DNA of 64,000 nucleotides from Allobosea sp. AAP35 (lineage in GTDB: Bacteria > Pseudomonadota > Alphaproteobacteria > Rhizobiales > Beijerinckiaceae), in assembly GCF_001295925.1 (NCBI RefSeq), contig NZ_LJHQ01000011.1, positions 1 through 64,000 on the forward strand, in the 5' to 3' direction. How positions within the stretch are numbered: the first letter of the stretch is position 1; the number at the start of each line of letters is the position of its first letter. The notes under the pieces were generated by a model that was not told the DNA's origin, did not search any database, and was given only the letters and a program-made list of their open reading frames with translations. Of this stretch, positions 54,387 to 63,171 are shown one piece after another. The translations under genes were made by a program, and so were the position numbers.

Positions 54387-55220
54387 ATGTCGTCGTTGCT
54401 GCGGTTGCTGTCCATCGGCCTCGTGTCTCTGTCCGTGAGCGGCTGCGGAACCTTCGTTCCCAATCTTCAGGAATTTCCCGGCAGTCCAGCCGATGGCCAG
54501 TTGCTGGTTAATGCGATCGTCGAGACGGTCCGCTGCGAGGTTCAGGATGCGGTCAAGTCGATCATTCTTCAGGACAAGGCGCTCGTCGCAAGCAGGGTGA
54601 ACCCGGTCAGGTCGGCGCCTTGGTTCGATGATTGGGGCGTGCAGGCCGGGCTCGTCCTGACGGTCGAGGAAAGGACCGCCCTGAACCCGGCCGCCCTGTA
54701 CAACCCGACAGGCCTGCAGAGCCCGCCGGTGACCTTCGCCTTCGGAGCCGTCGCGGCCGCCACGGCGACGCGCGTGACGACGCTGAACTTCTATTATACC
54801 GTCAAGGAATTGGTCGCAGCGCCCGCCTGTGGCAGCCGGCCAACCGCGAGCCGTCTCGCCGGATCGCTCCTGCTGCAGAGCGATCTCAAGCTGGCCGAAA
54901 CGCTTGCTGCCCATGTGCTGGCATCCGGCACGGGCGCGCTGCTTGTGCCCGGCTCACGCAGCGCGCCTTCTGCCCAAAACGCCATCGCTCACCGTGTCAA
55001 GTTCGAGGTGCTGACCAGCGGCAGCGTCAGTCCGTCCTGGCGGCTGACGCATGCGACGACCAATCCCAACTCGACACTGTTCTCGACGAGCCGCAATCGC
55101 ACGCATGACCTGACGCTGACATTGGGGCCGGCCGATCCCGCCGCGCGCGAATTGCTCGGGCCGGCGTCGCAGGTGTTCTTCGCCAACCAGTTGAACGCCA
55201 TCCTGAGCCGCCGGGATTAG
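54387..55220 (+). CDS. Hypothetical lipoprotein
   Basis: Unrecognised protein of 277 residues with a clear lipoprotein signal. The N-terminus MSSLLRLLSIGLVSLSVSGCG has a lipobox SVSGC with the acceptor Cys at 20, so it should be anchored in the inner or outer membrane. The mature part starts GTFVPNLQEFPG and contains mixed strands such as TRVTTLNFYYTVKELV, with one further Cys (APACGS). The ATG at 54387 was chosen because it gives the signal peptide. A small orphan gene follows 39 bases after the stop, possibly co-transcribed. No function can be proposed. Confidence 0.7.
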   Translation: MSSLLRLLSIGLVSLSVSGCGTFVPNLQEFPGSPADGQLLVNAIVETVRCEVQDAVKSIILQDKALVASRVNPVRSAPWFDDWGVQAGLVLTVEERTALNPAALYNPTGLQSPPVTFAFGAVAAATATRVTTLNFYYTVKELVAAPACGSRPTASRLAGSLLLQSDLKLAETLAAHVLASGTGALLVPGSRSAPSAQNAIAHRVKFEVLTSGSVSPSWRLTHATTNPNSTLFSTSRNRTHDLTLTLGPADPAARELLGPASQVFFANQLNAILSRRD

Positions 55221-55259
55221 CGATCCTTCGCCGCACAGCTGACAACGATGGAGACAGCC

Positions 55260-55484
55260 ATGGCTTCCAAACCCAGGACGGCAAAGGCAACCGCGATGAC
55301 GCCCCCTTCGCCATGGTATTTTCCGACGGCAATCCAGGGCGTCGTGATTGCCTGCGACTACAATCCGATCGAGCAACGCTATAACAAGAACTGTCGGGAG
55401 ATGCGGGTAGAGGACATACCGCAGCCGCGGCAGGCCGCCGTGAAGCGGATCATCACGATCTTCGACAAGATCGGCAACGCCTAG
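55260..55484 (+). CDS. Small hypothetical protein
   Basis: Protein of 74 residues with no family that I recognise. After a Lys/Ala/Thr-rich start it contains PWYFPTAIQGVVIACDYNPIEQ and a C-terminal AVKRIITIFDKIGNA helix (landmarks WYFPTAIQG and IFDKIG). GGAG lies six bases before the ATG, which supports real translation; an ATG four codons upstream is possible. It is probably co-transcribed with the lipoprotein gene and convergent with radC. Confidence 0.6.
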   Translation: MASKPRTAKATAMTPPSPWYFPTAIQGVVIACDYNPIEQRYNKNCREMRVEDIPQPRQAAVKRIITIFDKIGNA

Positions 55485-55530
55485 CGTTTCGCCCGTTCCG
55501 TTGGCTCGGCGGAAGCGCAGCCGCTGTCTT

Positions 55531-56283
55531 TCAGATCAGGCCGAGCCCGCGAAAACTGGCATGCCCGTCGCGACCGACGATGACGTGGTCGTGGATGACG
55601 ATGCCGAGCGGCTTGGCGGTATCGACGAGCTCGCGGGTCATCCTGACGTCGGCGGCCGAAGGCGTGGGATCGCCCGACGGGTGGTTGTGAACGAGGATGA
55701 CGGCGCTGGCAGAGAGCTCGAGTGCGCGTCGCATCACCTCGCGGGGGTAGACGGGGGTGTGATCGACGGTGCCGGTCTGCTGCACCTCGTCGGCAATTAC
55801 GGCATTCTTCTTGTCGAGGAAGAGGATGCGGAACTGCTCGCGCTCGGCGAAGGCCATCGCGGTGCGGCAATAGTCCAGCACCGACGACCAGGAGGACAGC
55901 ACGGTGCGTTTGGAGACCGCGCCGCGGGCCATGCGCTGCAGCGCCGCCTCGACGATCTTGAGATCGAGCGCCACGCCTTCGCCAACACCCTTGACTTCGG
56001 TCAGGCGCGCGGCGGGCGCGCCCAGCACCTCGGCGAAGGAGCCGAAACGTGCGATCAGCTCCTTGGCGAGCGGCTTGACGTCGCGCTGGGGAATCGAGCG
56101 GAACAGCAGCAGTTCGAGGAGTTCGTAATCGGGCAGGGCGTCGGCGCCGGCCTCGCTGAAGCGACTGCGCAGGCGCTCGCGATGGCCGTGATAATGCGGG
56201 GCCGCGTCGGCGAGGCCGGGCGGAGCCACGGGCAGGGCAGGTCGCGCAGTGCGGCCCGAACCCTTGCCCGCATCGGCTGTCAT
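55531..56283 (-). CDS. radC: RadC family JAB-domain protein
   Basis: Protein of 250 residues with an N-terminal helix-hairpin-helix-like part ([21 protein letters not shown] and VKGVGEGVA) and a C-terminal MPN/JAB metalloprotease-like domain. The metal motif is present as [16 protein letters not shown] plus the upstream Glu. Despite the name, a DNA-repair role has been questioned, and its activity is unknown. The start overlaps the map stop by four bases, so the two are coupled. Confidence 0.93.
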   Translation of the reverse strand: MTADAGKGSGRTARPALPVAPPGLADAAPHYHGHRERLRSRFSEAGADALPDYELLELLLFRSIPQRDVKPLAKELIARFGSFAEVLGAPAARLTEVKGVGEGVALDLKIVEAALQRMARGAVSKRTVLSSWSSVLDYCRTAMAFAEREQFRILFLDKKNAVIADEVQQTGTVDHTPVYPREVMRRALELSASAVILVHNHPSGDPTPSAADVRMTRELVDTAKPLGIVIHDHVIVGRDGHASFRGLGLI

Positions 56284-57104
56284 TGACGCGCGAGGGGGTT
56301 GTCGCGTCCGGCGGGCGAGAGGGTGAAGATCTCGCAGCCGGTATCGGTGACGCCGATCGTGTGCTCGAACTGGGCCGAGAGCGAGCGGTCCCGCGTTACG
56401 GCCGTCCAGCCGTCGGAGAGCACCTTCACCCCCGCCTTGCCGAGATTGATCATCGGCTCGATGGTGAAGATCATGCCCGGCTTGAGCTCTGGCCCTTCGC
56501 CGGGCGAGCCATAATGCAGGATGTTGGGCGCGTCGTGGAAGTTGCGGCCGACACCATGGCCGCAGAAATCGCGCACCACCGAGCAGCGTTCGGCCTCGGC
56601 ATAGCGCTGGATGGCGAAACCGATATCGCCCGTCGTGCCGCCCGGGCGCACCGCCTTGATGCCGCGCACCAGGCTTTCATAGGTGATCTCGATCAGGCGC
56701 TCGGCCTTGCGCGGAATGTCGCCGACACCATACATCCGGCTCGAATCGCCATGCCAGCCATCGACGATCAGCGTGTAGTCGATGTTCATGATGTCGCCCT
56801 CGCGGAGCGGCTTGTCGTCGGGGATGCCATGGCAGACGACATGGTTGATCGAGGTGCAGATCGACTTGGTGTAGCCGCGATAAAACAGCGTCGCCGGATA
56901 GGCGCCATTGTCCATGGCGAACTGGAAGGCGAGGTCGTCCAGACGCTGGGTGGTGACGCCGGGCTTGACATAGTCGCCGAGCATATCGAGGCCCTCAGCC
57001 GTCAGGCGGCCGGCCTTGTGCATGGCCGCGAAGGCGTCCGCATCATGGATCTTGATGGCGGGCTCGCGATGGCGCGAGCGCCCGATCGTTTCGTCAAAAG
57101 TCAT
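56280..57104 (-). CDS. map: Methionine aminopeptidase, type I
   Basis: Removes the initiator Met from nascent proteins with a small second residue. The 274 residues match the type I family. The five metal ligands are visible: Asp109 and Asp120 ([14 protein letters not shown]), His183 (GHGVGRNFH), Glu216 (FTIEPM) and Glu247 (QFEHT). His92 in VCHGIPDD is the conserved substrate-binding His. It heads a two-gene unit with radC and is divergent from the FkbM methyltransferase gene. Confidence 0.97.
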   Translation of the reverse strand: MTFDETIGRSRHREPAIKIHDADAFAAMHKAGRLTAEGLDMLGDYVKPGVTTQRLDDLAFQFAMDNGAYPATLFYRGYTKSICTSINHVVCHGIPDDKPLREGDIMNIDYTLIVDGWHGDSSRMYGVGDIPRKAERLIEITYESLVRGIKAVRPGGTTGDIGFAIQRYAEAERCSVVRDFCGHGVGRNFHDAPNILHYGSPGEGPELKPGMIFTIEPMINLGKAGVKVLSDGWTAVTRDRSLSAQFEHTIGVTDTGCEIFTLSPAGRDNPLARQ

Positions 57105-57264
57105 GTTCGCTCGGCAACTCCCTCGCGCCCATATCTATTGGGTTTGATCCCGGGCGCAAGGCATCGCGCCGCCGCAGGGCGCCCGCCCATGCGAGAAAAC
57201 CAGTCGACGCGGCGCGATCGACCGGCTGGCGCCGGGCGGCGGCGGCGTGTATCAGGCTGGCGCT

Positions 57265-58119
57265 ATGGCCATCATCGAGCAGTCACAGGCGGAGGACGAG
57301 CCCTTCGGCGCCTTCGCGCCGCAGCGCGGTCTTAAGCGCATCATCGCCTGGACGCGCAGTGCGTCCGACAGTTTCCTTGGCCGGAAGCTGGCCTATGCGC
57401 TGCGCCGGCTCGGCCTGCGCTCGCTGGCCGGCCGGCCGGTCGATATCGAGGCGCTGGGCGCCCGGATGCGGCTTTATCCCGACGGAAATGTCTGCGAAAA
57501 GCGCGTCCTCTTCACGCCGCAATATTTCGACCCGCTGGAGCGGTCGCTGCTGGCGGAGCGTCTGCATGACGGGTTCTGCTTCATCGACATCGGCGCCAAT
57601 ATCGGGGCCTATTCGCTGTTCGTGGCGGCACATGCTGGCCCAGGCGCGCGCGTCCTCGCTGTCGAGCCGCAGCCCGAGGTGTTCGCGCGTCTGGCCTTCA
57701 ACATCGCGCAGAACCCGTTCGGCACCGTCAAGGCGGTCGCCTGCGCGCTGGCCGACAAGCCCGGCGAGCTCACGCTGTTCCTCGACCCGACCAATCGCGG
57801 CGAATCGAGCGTCCGTATCCTGCGCACCAGTGCCGCCACCTCGATCCGCGTGCCGGCGATGACCCTGCTCGCGCTCGTCCACAATGAGGGCTACGAGCGG
57901 CTGGACGCGATCAAGCTCGATGTCGAAGGCGCCGAGGACCTGATCCTGGAGCCGTTCCTGCGCGATGCACCCCAAAGCCTTTGGCCGGGCTTCATCATCA
58001 TCGAGGATTCGCGCCAGCGCTGGCAGAGCGATCTTGCCGCGCTGCTCGCACAGAGCGGTTACACGCTGCTCGCGCAGACGCGCCTGAACCTGGTCTACGA
58101 GCGCAAGGCATCGGCGTAA
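57265..58119 (+). CDS. FkbM-family methyltransferase
   Basis: SAM-dependent methyltransferase of 284 residues. Motif I is FIDIGANIGAYSLF at about 110-125, followed by VLAVEPQPEVFARL and the FkbM motif AIKLDVEGAEDLIL. FkbM enzymes usually O-methylate sugars or polyketides. There is no signal peptide. The ATG at 57265 was preferred over a GTG six codons upstream. No glycosyltransferase is adjacent, so the substrate cannot be inferred. Confidence 0.87.
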   Translation: MAIIEQSQAEDEPFGAFAPQRGLKRIIAWTRSASDSFLGRKLAYALRRLGLRSLAGRPVDIEALGARMRLYPDGNVCEKRVLFTPQYFDPLERSLLAERLHDGFCFIDIGANIGAYSLFVAAHAGPGARVLAVEPQPEVFARLAFNIAQNPFGTVKAVACALADKPGELTLFLDPTNRGESSVRILRTSAATSIRVPAMTLLALVHNEGYERLDAIKLDVEGAEDLILEPFLRDAPQSLWPGFIIIEDSRQRWQSDLAALLAQSGYTLLAQTRLNLVYERKASA

Positions 58120-58276
58120 GCGCAGGCTATCGTCTTTCTTGAGACGCCGAGAGCATGCCGATCATGGCGGCTGGGGGGCGCGGCGTTCACGGCGCTTGAG
58201 CCCTGGCCGGCAAACCCCTAGCTAGGATGCGATCGGCGGCTCGAACCTCCGGTGCCGCCGCAGCCAGGAGCCGGGA

Positions 58277-59038
58277 ATGACCGCCAGCGACACGACATCC
58301 ACCCCGGCGAGCATCACGGCCGCGATCCTCGTCATCGGCGACGAGATCCTGTCGGGGCGGACCAAGGACAAGAATATCGGCTATATTGCCGAATACATGA
58401 CCAATATTGGCATCGAACTGCGCGAGGTCCGCATCGTGCCCGATGTCGAGGCCGAGATCGTGGCGGCCCTCAACGCGCTGCGCAGCCGTTACACCTATGT
58501 CTTCACGACCGGCGGCATCGGCCCGACCCATGACGACATCACCGCCGATTCGGTGGCGGCTGCCTTCGGGGTTTCGATCGATCATGATCCGCGCGCGATC
58601 GCGATGCTCGCCGAACGCTTCCCGCCTGACCAGCTCAACGAGGCGCGGCTGCGCATGGCGCGCATTCCCGCCGGGGCCGACCTCATCGCCAATTCGGTCT
58701 CGAAGGCGCCGGGCTTCAACATCGGCAATGTCTATGTGATGGCGGGCGTGCCCTCGATCATGCAGGCGATGCTCGACGTGGTGGCGCCGACGCTGACGAC
58801 CGGGGTCAAAATTCTCTCCGACACGGTGCGCGCCGGCCTGCGCGAGGGCGATATCGGCACGGCTCTGGCCGAAGTTGCCAAGGCCCATCCCGATGTCTCG
58901 ATCGGCTCCTACCCGTTCTATTCGGAGACGGGGCCCGACACCAATGTCGTGGTGCGCTCGCGCGACGCCGACAAGCTGGCGGCCGCGATGGCGGCCGTCA
59001 CCGCGATGATCGACACCGAACGCGCGCGGCTTGGGTGA
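58277..59038 (+). CDS. Molybdopterin-binding (CinA N-terminal type) protein
   Basis: Protein of 253 residues formed by the MoCF-type domain alone. ILVIGDEILSGRTKDKN, VFTTGGIGPTHDDIT and YVMAGVPSIMQAML are the hallmark segments. The C-terminal amidohydrolase domain of full-length CinA (PncC) is absent. Related short proteins may act as ADP-ribose or NMN-linked pyrophosphatases. AGGAG precedes the ATG. It is convergent with the ricin-type lectin gene. Confidence 0.85.
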   Translation: MTASDTTSTPASITAAILVIGDEILSGRTKDKNIGYIAEYMTNIGIELREVRIVPDVEAEIVAALNALRSRYTYVFTTGGIGPTHDDITADSVAAAFGVSIDHDPRAIAMLAERFPPDQLNEARLRMARIPAGADLIANSVSKAPGFNIGNVYVMAGVPSIMQAMLDVVAPTLTTGVKILSDTVRAGLREGDIGTALAEVAKAHPDVSIGSYPFYSETGPDTNVVVRSRDADKLAAAMAAVTAMIDTERARLG

Positions 59039-59055
59039 CGATGCTGGGATGAAGA

Positions 59056-59089
59056 TGCCTGGATGGCGGCATCGAGCGTCATCCAGGCA
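59056..59089. terminator. Perfect inverted repeat between convergent genes, possible terminator
   Basis: TGCCTGGATG and CATCCAGGCA are perfectly complementary ten-base arms with a 14-base loop. The hairpin lies between the CinA-type gene (plus) and the lectin gene (minus). T runs are lacking, so a role in termination or 3'-end protection is inferred from place only. Confidence 0.4.
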
Positions 59090-59100
59090 ATTCGGTTCGA

Positions 59101-59598
59101 TCAGTTGACCTTCCAGAGCTGCCCGGAGACATCCTCGCATTTGGTCAGCTGCGCCATCCCGTTGCGCGGGCCGCCATTGACGACGTCGAGGCACATGTTG
59201 GCCCCGCGAAACTCGGTCGTGAATTTCACGAAGCCGGCCTCGCTCGACTTCGTCATCTTCCAGGATTGGCCCGAATTGTTCTCGCAAGGGCCGAGTTTGA
59301 CGAAGTTGTTCATGTTGCCGCCGTTTTCGACATCGAGGCACATCTTGTCGCCCCGGAATTCGGTTGTGAGATTGAGCCAGCCCTCGGCGGGGGTCATCTT
59401 CCACTGCTGGCCGGTGACGTCCTCGGTCTTGGCAAGCTGGGCGAAATTGTTGCGCGGACCGCCGTTGACGATGTCGAGCGACATCCCCGGCCCCTTCCAC
59501 TGTGTCGACAGGCGCTGGTAATCGGCGGCCGGCGCGGCGCCGGCCGTGCCCAGCAGCACCATGGCAGCAGCCGTCAAATTGGATGCGAATGCGTTCAT
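59101..59598 (-). CDS. Secreted ricin-type beta-trefoil lectin-like protein
   Basis: Protein of 165 residues: a signal peptide (1-25, cleavage PAA|DYQ) followed by three tandem repeats of about 45 residues. Each repeat has the pattern LD-[IV]-x-N-G-G then the QxW motif (Gln64-Trp66, Gln111-Trp113, Gln160-Trp162), defining a complete beta-trefoil. Repeats 2 and 3 each carry two Cys (87/105 and 136/154) placed to form one disulfide per repeat; repeat 1 has none. It likely binds carbohydrate in the periplasm or outside the cell. The start overlaps the stop of the upstream gene (ATGA), so the two are an operon. Confidence 0.85.
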   Translation of the reverse strand: MNAFASNLTAAAMVLLGTAGAAPAADYQRLSTQWKGPGMSLDIVNGGPRNNFAQLAKTEDVTGQQWKMTPAEGWLNLTTEFRGDKMCLDVENGGNMNNFVKLGPCENNSGQSWKMTKSSEAGFVKFTTEFRGANMCLDVVNGGPRNGMAQLTKCEDVSGQLWKVN

Positions 59599-60437
59599 TT
59601 GGATCCCTCGATCTCGAAATACTGACGGAATTCGACCGGCCCACCATTGATGCGCATGTCGATGCGGTACCGACCCGGAGGCCAGCCTGCATTGGGTTTG
59701 CTCAGGCTGGCCGAGACGAGCTGACTGGCCCCAAGCGGTATCGTGCTCGACACGATCTCGAAATTCGGAGGCGAGCGGTCCGTCTTCTCGGCGACCCAGG
59801 TGGCTGTGAGCTTGTCGTCGGGTTTGAGATTGCGAATCTGCAGGGCCAGCACGATCTTGGCCGTGTCGGTGGCGAAGGCCGATTGAGGCGGGACGTCGCC
59901 ATCGCCCGGGAAGGTCATCGCCTTGACGATGTGGGTCGACTCGGTTGCGGTGGCCGCCGCCTTCGGCGTGTTTTCGCAGCGGATCAGGGATTCGTAGGCT
60001 TGCGGAAAGCCAGCCAGATCGAAATCCGCGTCGGCGCCATCGAGTTTCAGAACCATCGTCTTGGCCGCGAGCATGCGCGGCACGATGCTGTTGGGCAGCT
60101 CCGCCGTGAGCGACGTGCCGTCTCCGACCCAGGCTGATTGGGGGATCGCGACCAGCTTGTCGAGGACGAAGGGAACACGGATCTTCTCATCCTTGTCCCA
60201 GGTCCAGTGCTCGTAGATGAAGGTCATGATCGCCTTGTCGGCCGCGACGGCGAAGACGAGCGCGTTCACGGCATCGTCGTCGTTGGCGTCCTTGTATGAC
60301 TTGCTCATCAGGCAGGACGTGCCGCGCGCGCCGCGCTCGATCTCCCAGCCGCCGGCCTTCTCGAACGGGGTCTCGCCCGCGGCGAGAACCGGGCCAGCCA
60401 GCAAGGCAAGCGCCGCAAGGGTTATCGTCGGTCGCAT
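59595..60437 (-). CDS. Hypothetical periplasmic protein, operon partner of the lectin
   Basis: Protein of 280 residues with a signal peptide (MRPTITLAALALLAGPVLAAG). The mature part contains two similar-looking halves rich in strands: a front half with WEIERGARGTSCLMSKSY and SLIRCENTP, and a back half with an Ig-like end (WPPGRYRIDMRING, then YFEIEG). AGGA precedes the ATG at 60437. I do not recognise a family for the front half. It is translationally coupled to the ricin-type lectin, so both may act on the same extracellular target. Confidence 0.72.
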   Translation of the reverse strand: MRPTITLAALALLAGPVLAAGETPFEKAGGWEIERGARGTSCLMSKSYKDANDDDAVNALVFAVAADKAIMTFIYEHWTWDKDEKIRVPFVLDKLVAIPQSAWVGDGTSLTAELPNSIVPRMLAAKTMVLKLDGADADFDLAGFPQAYESLIRCENTPKAAATATESTHIVKAMTFPGDGDVPPQSAFATDTAKIVLALQIRNLKPDDKLTATWVAEKTDRSPPNFEIVSSTIPLGASQLVSASLSKPNAGWPPGRYRIDMRINGGPVEFRQYFEIEGSK

Positions 60438-60556
60438 TTTATCCTGTCCCCGAGCGATGAAAGGCAACGACTGCCGACAAACCATGCTCTCGATTTGCCG
60501 CCGCCAGGATCGGCTCGAGGACCGGCCCGCATCCGTGGCTGGTCGTACCGAAATCG

Positions 60557-60664
60557 TGTCCGCAGACGAGCCATGTTCGGGGCCTTGCGGAACGTCAACG
60601 CAGCCAGTCCGGCTGCGGACAAATTGGTGCCTCGGGCCGCAAGATTGATACGAAATGTCCGCAG
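60557..60664. promoter_or_regulatory. Three copies of a 9-mer, candidate AraC-type sites
   Basis: TGTCCGCAG occurs at 60557-60565 and 60656-60664, and its exact complement CTGCGGACA at 60613-60621. They fill the region between the araC-type gene and the lectin operon and lie upstream of the latter. AraC-family regulators bind such repeated half-sites, so regulation of the operon by the neighbouring protein is plausible. Confidence 0.4.
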
Positions 60665-60717
60665 CCCGTGGACGGCTGGGGGATCTGTTGATGGTTCGGT
60701 CTGCCGGCGGGCTGATG

Positions 60718-61743
60718 TCAGAGCTCGTTGAACCAGTCGGCGATCACCGGACCGGTTGCGGGAAGCGGTGTCATCGGGGCCGCTCGGGCCCGCGCCTGGA
60801 GTGCGGCGGGCGTGATGGCGAACTGTTGGATGAAGGCGCGACGAAAGCTGCGCTCCTGCCGGAACCCGGACTGGTTCGCGACCTCGGCCGCGGTGAACCC
60901 GGCATAGCGCCCCATCGCGATCTCTGCGTAGGCGCGCGTCAGGCGCAGCCGCCGGATGGTCGTGGCGATGGTCCCGCCGTCGCGCATCAGGCGGTAGAGA
61001 CGTGCGCGCGAAAGGGCGAACTGACTGCAGATCAGTTCCGACCCGAGTCCGGGATCGGCCAGCCGCTGTTTGATGAAACGGCGGATGGCTTTCGCCAGCT
61101 CGACCTCCAAGTCGGCCGGTGTCGCAAGCTTGGCGCCCTCGTGAACAGGCCCGCCATTCAGACAGGCGGCGAGCATCATGAGGGTGCTGCGGCTCGCGAT
61201 AGACGCTTGAGCCGGCCCCAGCGGATCGGGCAGCGCCAGGAGCGCGGTGATGTGGGCATCCACGAGCCGCGCCTCGACGGATTCGGCCGGATAGACGCGC
61301 CCGTCGAGGGCAGCGACGGGGCCGATGGCGGCTTCCAGCAGCCGGCGCGCCACGACGATCGCGGTCAATGTGATCCCTTCGAGCCGATAATCGGCCGGGC
61401 TCGACAGCTTGGTGATCGACATCGCGCCCGGTGCGAAGCGCATGCGCCGGCGTCCGCAAACGCCTTCGCCTCGCCCCGCCAGGAAGACGTTGATGAAGAC
61501 ATGGTCGAGCCCGATACGCTTGGCCATCGCCTTCGTACGCACGAGCCTGAAGTCGCCCGCAGTGACATGTCCGATCAGCAACGGGCCGATCTGGCGCCAT
61601 TGGCCTAAGGTCGTGAAGCGGTCGGCTTCTTCCGGAGTCATCCGGATCTCGCCGGAGGGGCTCATCACCTCCCGCCAGGCGGCGACACGATAGTCCGCAT
61701 CACCATCTTCGAGCTGGATCGAATGGCGGGTCGTCGCGACCAT
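60718..61743 (-). CDS. AraC-family transcriptional regulator
   Basis: Regulator of 341 residues. The C-terminal double helix-turn-helix at about 235-325 carries FALSRARLYRLMRDGGTIATTIRRLRLTRAYAEI (landmarks SRARLYRLM and RRLRLTRA) and then VANQSGFRQERSFRRAFIQQFAITPAAL, the conserved second helix. The N-terminal 200 residues resemble the AraC-binding-like domain 2 found in many Hyphomicrobiales regulators. It is encoded upstream of, and on the same strand as, the lectin operon, its likely target. Confidence 0.88.
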   Translation of the reverse strand: MVATTRHSIQLEDGDADYRVAAWREVMSPSGEIRMTPEEADRFTTLGQWRQIGPLLIGHVTAGDFRLVRTKAMAKRIGLDHVFINVFLAGRGEGVCGRRRMRFAPGAMSITKLSSPADYRLEGITLTAIVVARRLLEAAIGPVAALDGRVYPAESVEARLVDAHITALLALPDPLGPAQASIASRSTLMMLAACLNGGPVHEGAKLATPADLEVELAKAIRRFIKQRLADPGLGSELICSQFALSRARLYRLMRDGGTIATTIRRLRLTRAYAEIAMGRYAGFTAAEVANQSGFRQERSFRRAFIQQFAITPAALQARARAAPMTPLPATGPVIADWFNEL

Positions 61744-61929
61744 GCAATACCCACCTTGCCAGCGAGGCCCTGCGCGCCAAAACGCATTGAAGATCGATTC
61801 GAACAGCGTCGAGCGCCTGCTATGCTGGAGACAGATCCAAAAGGCGACAGACCCTTCACCGTTTAAGCTTGATTGAGCGCCACAAACTTGGAATGAGCGG
61901 CTTTACCCTTCACCCGGAGCCCCCGCACC

Positions 61930-62439
61930 ATGGCCGAACCGACCGCCAACAAGGCCTTTCCCGTCTCCTGGGACCAGTTCCACCGCGATGCGCGCGCGCT
62001 CGCCTGGCGGCTGGCCGAGAAGGGGCCGTTCGAGGCGATCGTCTGCATCACGCGCGGCGGGCTGGTGCCGGCGGCGATCATCTGCCGGGAGCTCGGTCTG
62101 CGGCTGATCGAGACGGTCTGCGTCGCGAGCTATCACGACTACAAGAACCAGACCGAGCTGAAGGTGCTCAAGGATGTCGCGCCCTCGATCAAGGCGATCG
62201 GCGACGGCAAGGGCCAGGGCGTTCTTGTCGTCGATGACCTGACCGACACCGGCAAGACGGCGCGCGTCGTGCGCGAAATGCTGCCCAATGCCCATTTCGC
62301 CACGGTCTATGCCAAACCGGCCGGCGTGCCGACGGTCGATACCTTCATCACCGAGGTCAGCCAGGACACCTGGATCTATTTCCCCTGGGATATGGGGCTG
62401 GCTTATGTCGAGCCGATCGCCAAGGATCACAAGGGCTGA
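61930..62439 (+). CDS. gpt: Xanthine phosphoribosyltransferase
   Basis: Purine salvage enzyme of 169 residues that converts xanthine or guanine with PRPP to nucleotide. The PRPP-binding motif [17 protein letters not shown] is intact, as are [12 protein letters not shown] near the N-terminus and the late [14 protein letters not shown], typical of Gpt. It is upstream of the ICMT-family gene. A strong ribosome-binding site is not visible. Confidence 0.93.
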   Translation: MAEPTANKAFPVSWDQFHRDARALAWRLAEKGPFEAIVCITRGGLVPAAIICRELGLRLIETVCVASYHDYKNQTELKVLKDVAPSIKAIGDGKGQGVLVVDDLTDTGKTARVVREMLPNAHFATVYAKPAGVPTVDTFITEVSQDTWIYFPWDMGLAYVEPIAKDHKG

Positions 62440-62480
62440 GGACACGTGTCATCAGCCGGGATCGTCTGGAGGAGGTCACG

Positions 62481-62972
62481 ATGATCGACACGACGGACCG
62501 GCCGAACAGCTTTCCCTGGCCGCCGGTTCTCTACGGCGTGGCTATTCTGATCGCGATGGCGCTTCAGCAGGTCGTTCCGCTGTCCTACCCCGTGGATGGG
62601 TCCGGGCTCGGGGGAGCGCTGCACCTTGCCGGGTGGGCTTTCTTCTTGGTCGGCGCCGGCTTCGACATTTTCGCCATGGTGACGATGGCGCGAGCGCGCG
62701 CCAACATCCTGCCGCATCGGGCCGCGACCGCGCTGGTCGAGAGCGGCCCCTTCGCGATCAGCCGCAACCCGATCTATTTCGGCAACACGACGATGATGGT
62801 CGGTGCGGGGCTGGCCTTCGGCAATCTCTGGCTGATCGTGACCGGCCTGATCGCAGCCGTCCTCGTGCTGAAGCTCGCCATCGAGCGGGAAGAGCGGCAT
62901 CTGGAGGCGCTGTTCGGGCCGGCATGGATCGCCTATCGCGCTCGGGTTCGACGCTGGATCGGGCGGCACTGA
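62481..62972 (+). CDS. Isoprenylcysteine carboxyl methyltransferase family protein
   Basis: Membrane methyltransferase of 163 residues with four hydrophobic segments. The C-terminal SAM-binding signature of the ICMT/PEMT family is present: ISRNPIYFGNTTMMVGAGL followed by EREERHLEALFGPAWIAYRARVRRW (landmarks RNPIYFG and EEHL-like EERHLEALFG). The methyl acceptor in bacteria is generally unknown. GGAGG precedes the ATG. It follows gpt by 41 bases. Confidence 0.87.
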   Translation: MIDTTDRPNSFPWPPVLYGVAILIAMALQQVVPLSYPVDGSGLGGALHLAGWAFFLVGAGFDIFAMVTMARARANILPHRAATALVESGPFAISRNPIYFGNTTMMVGAGLAFGNLWLIVTGLIAAVLVLKLAIEREERHLEALFGPAWIAYRARVRRWIGRH

Positions 62973-63171
62973 AAGCAGCTCCGCGGTCTTTTGAAAACTC
63001 TCCTCGGTTCTCGGTCAAAGGCCTCACGCCCGCTTGATGCGGCGGCGAGGCACAAAGCGGTCCTTAGAGCGTTGACCGTCATGGAAGCGACGAGGCGCGC
63101 TGCCATCGTCCGATTCTTCCGGCCAGGCGGTCTCGCCTCGTCAGCCTCAGAGCCAGGGATCAAGCAAACCG

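Noticed and set aside
58187-59692. 501-codon open frame on the minus strand opposite the CinA-type gene
   Set aside because: It crosses the lectin gene and a convergent hairpin and has His/Arg/Gly-rich low-complexity sequence; the molybdopterin-binding protein on the plus strand is clear.
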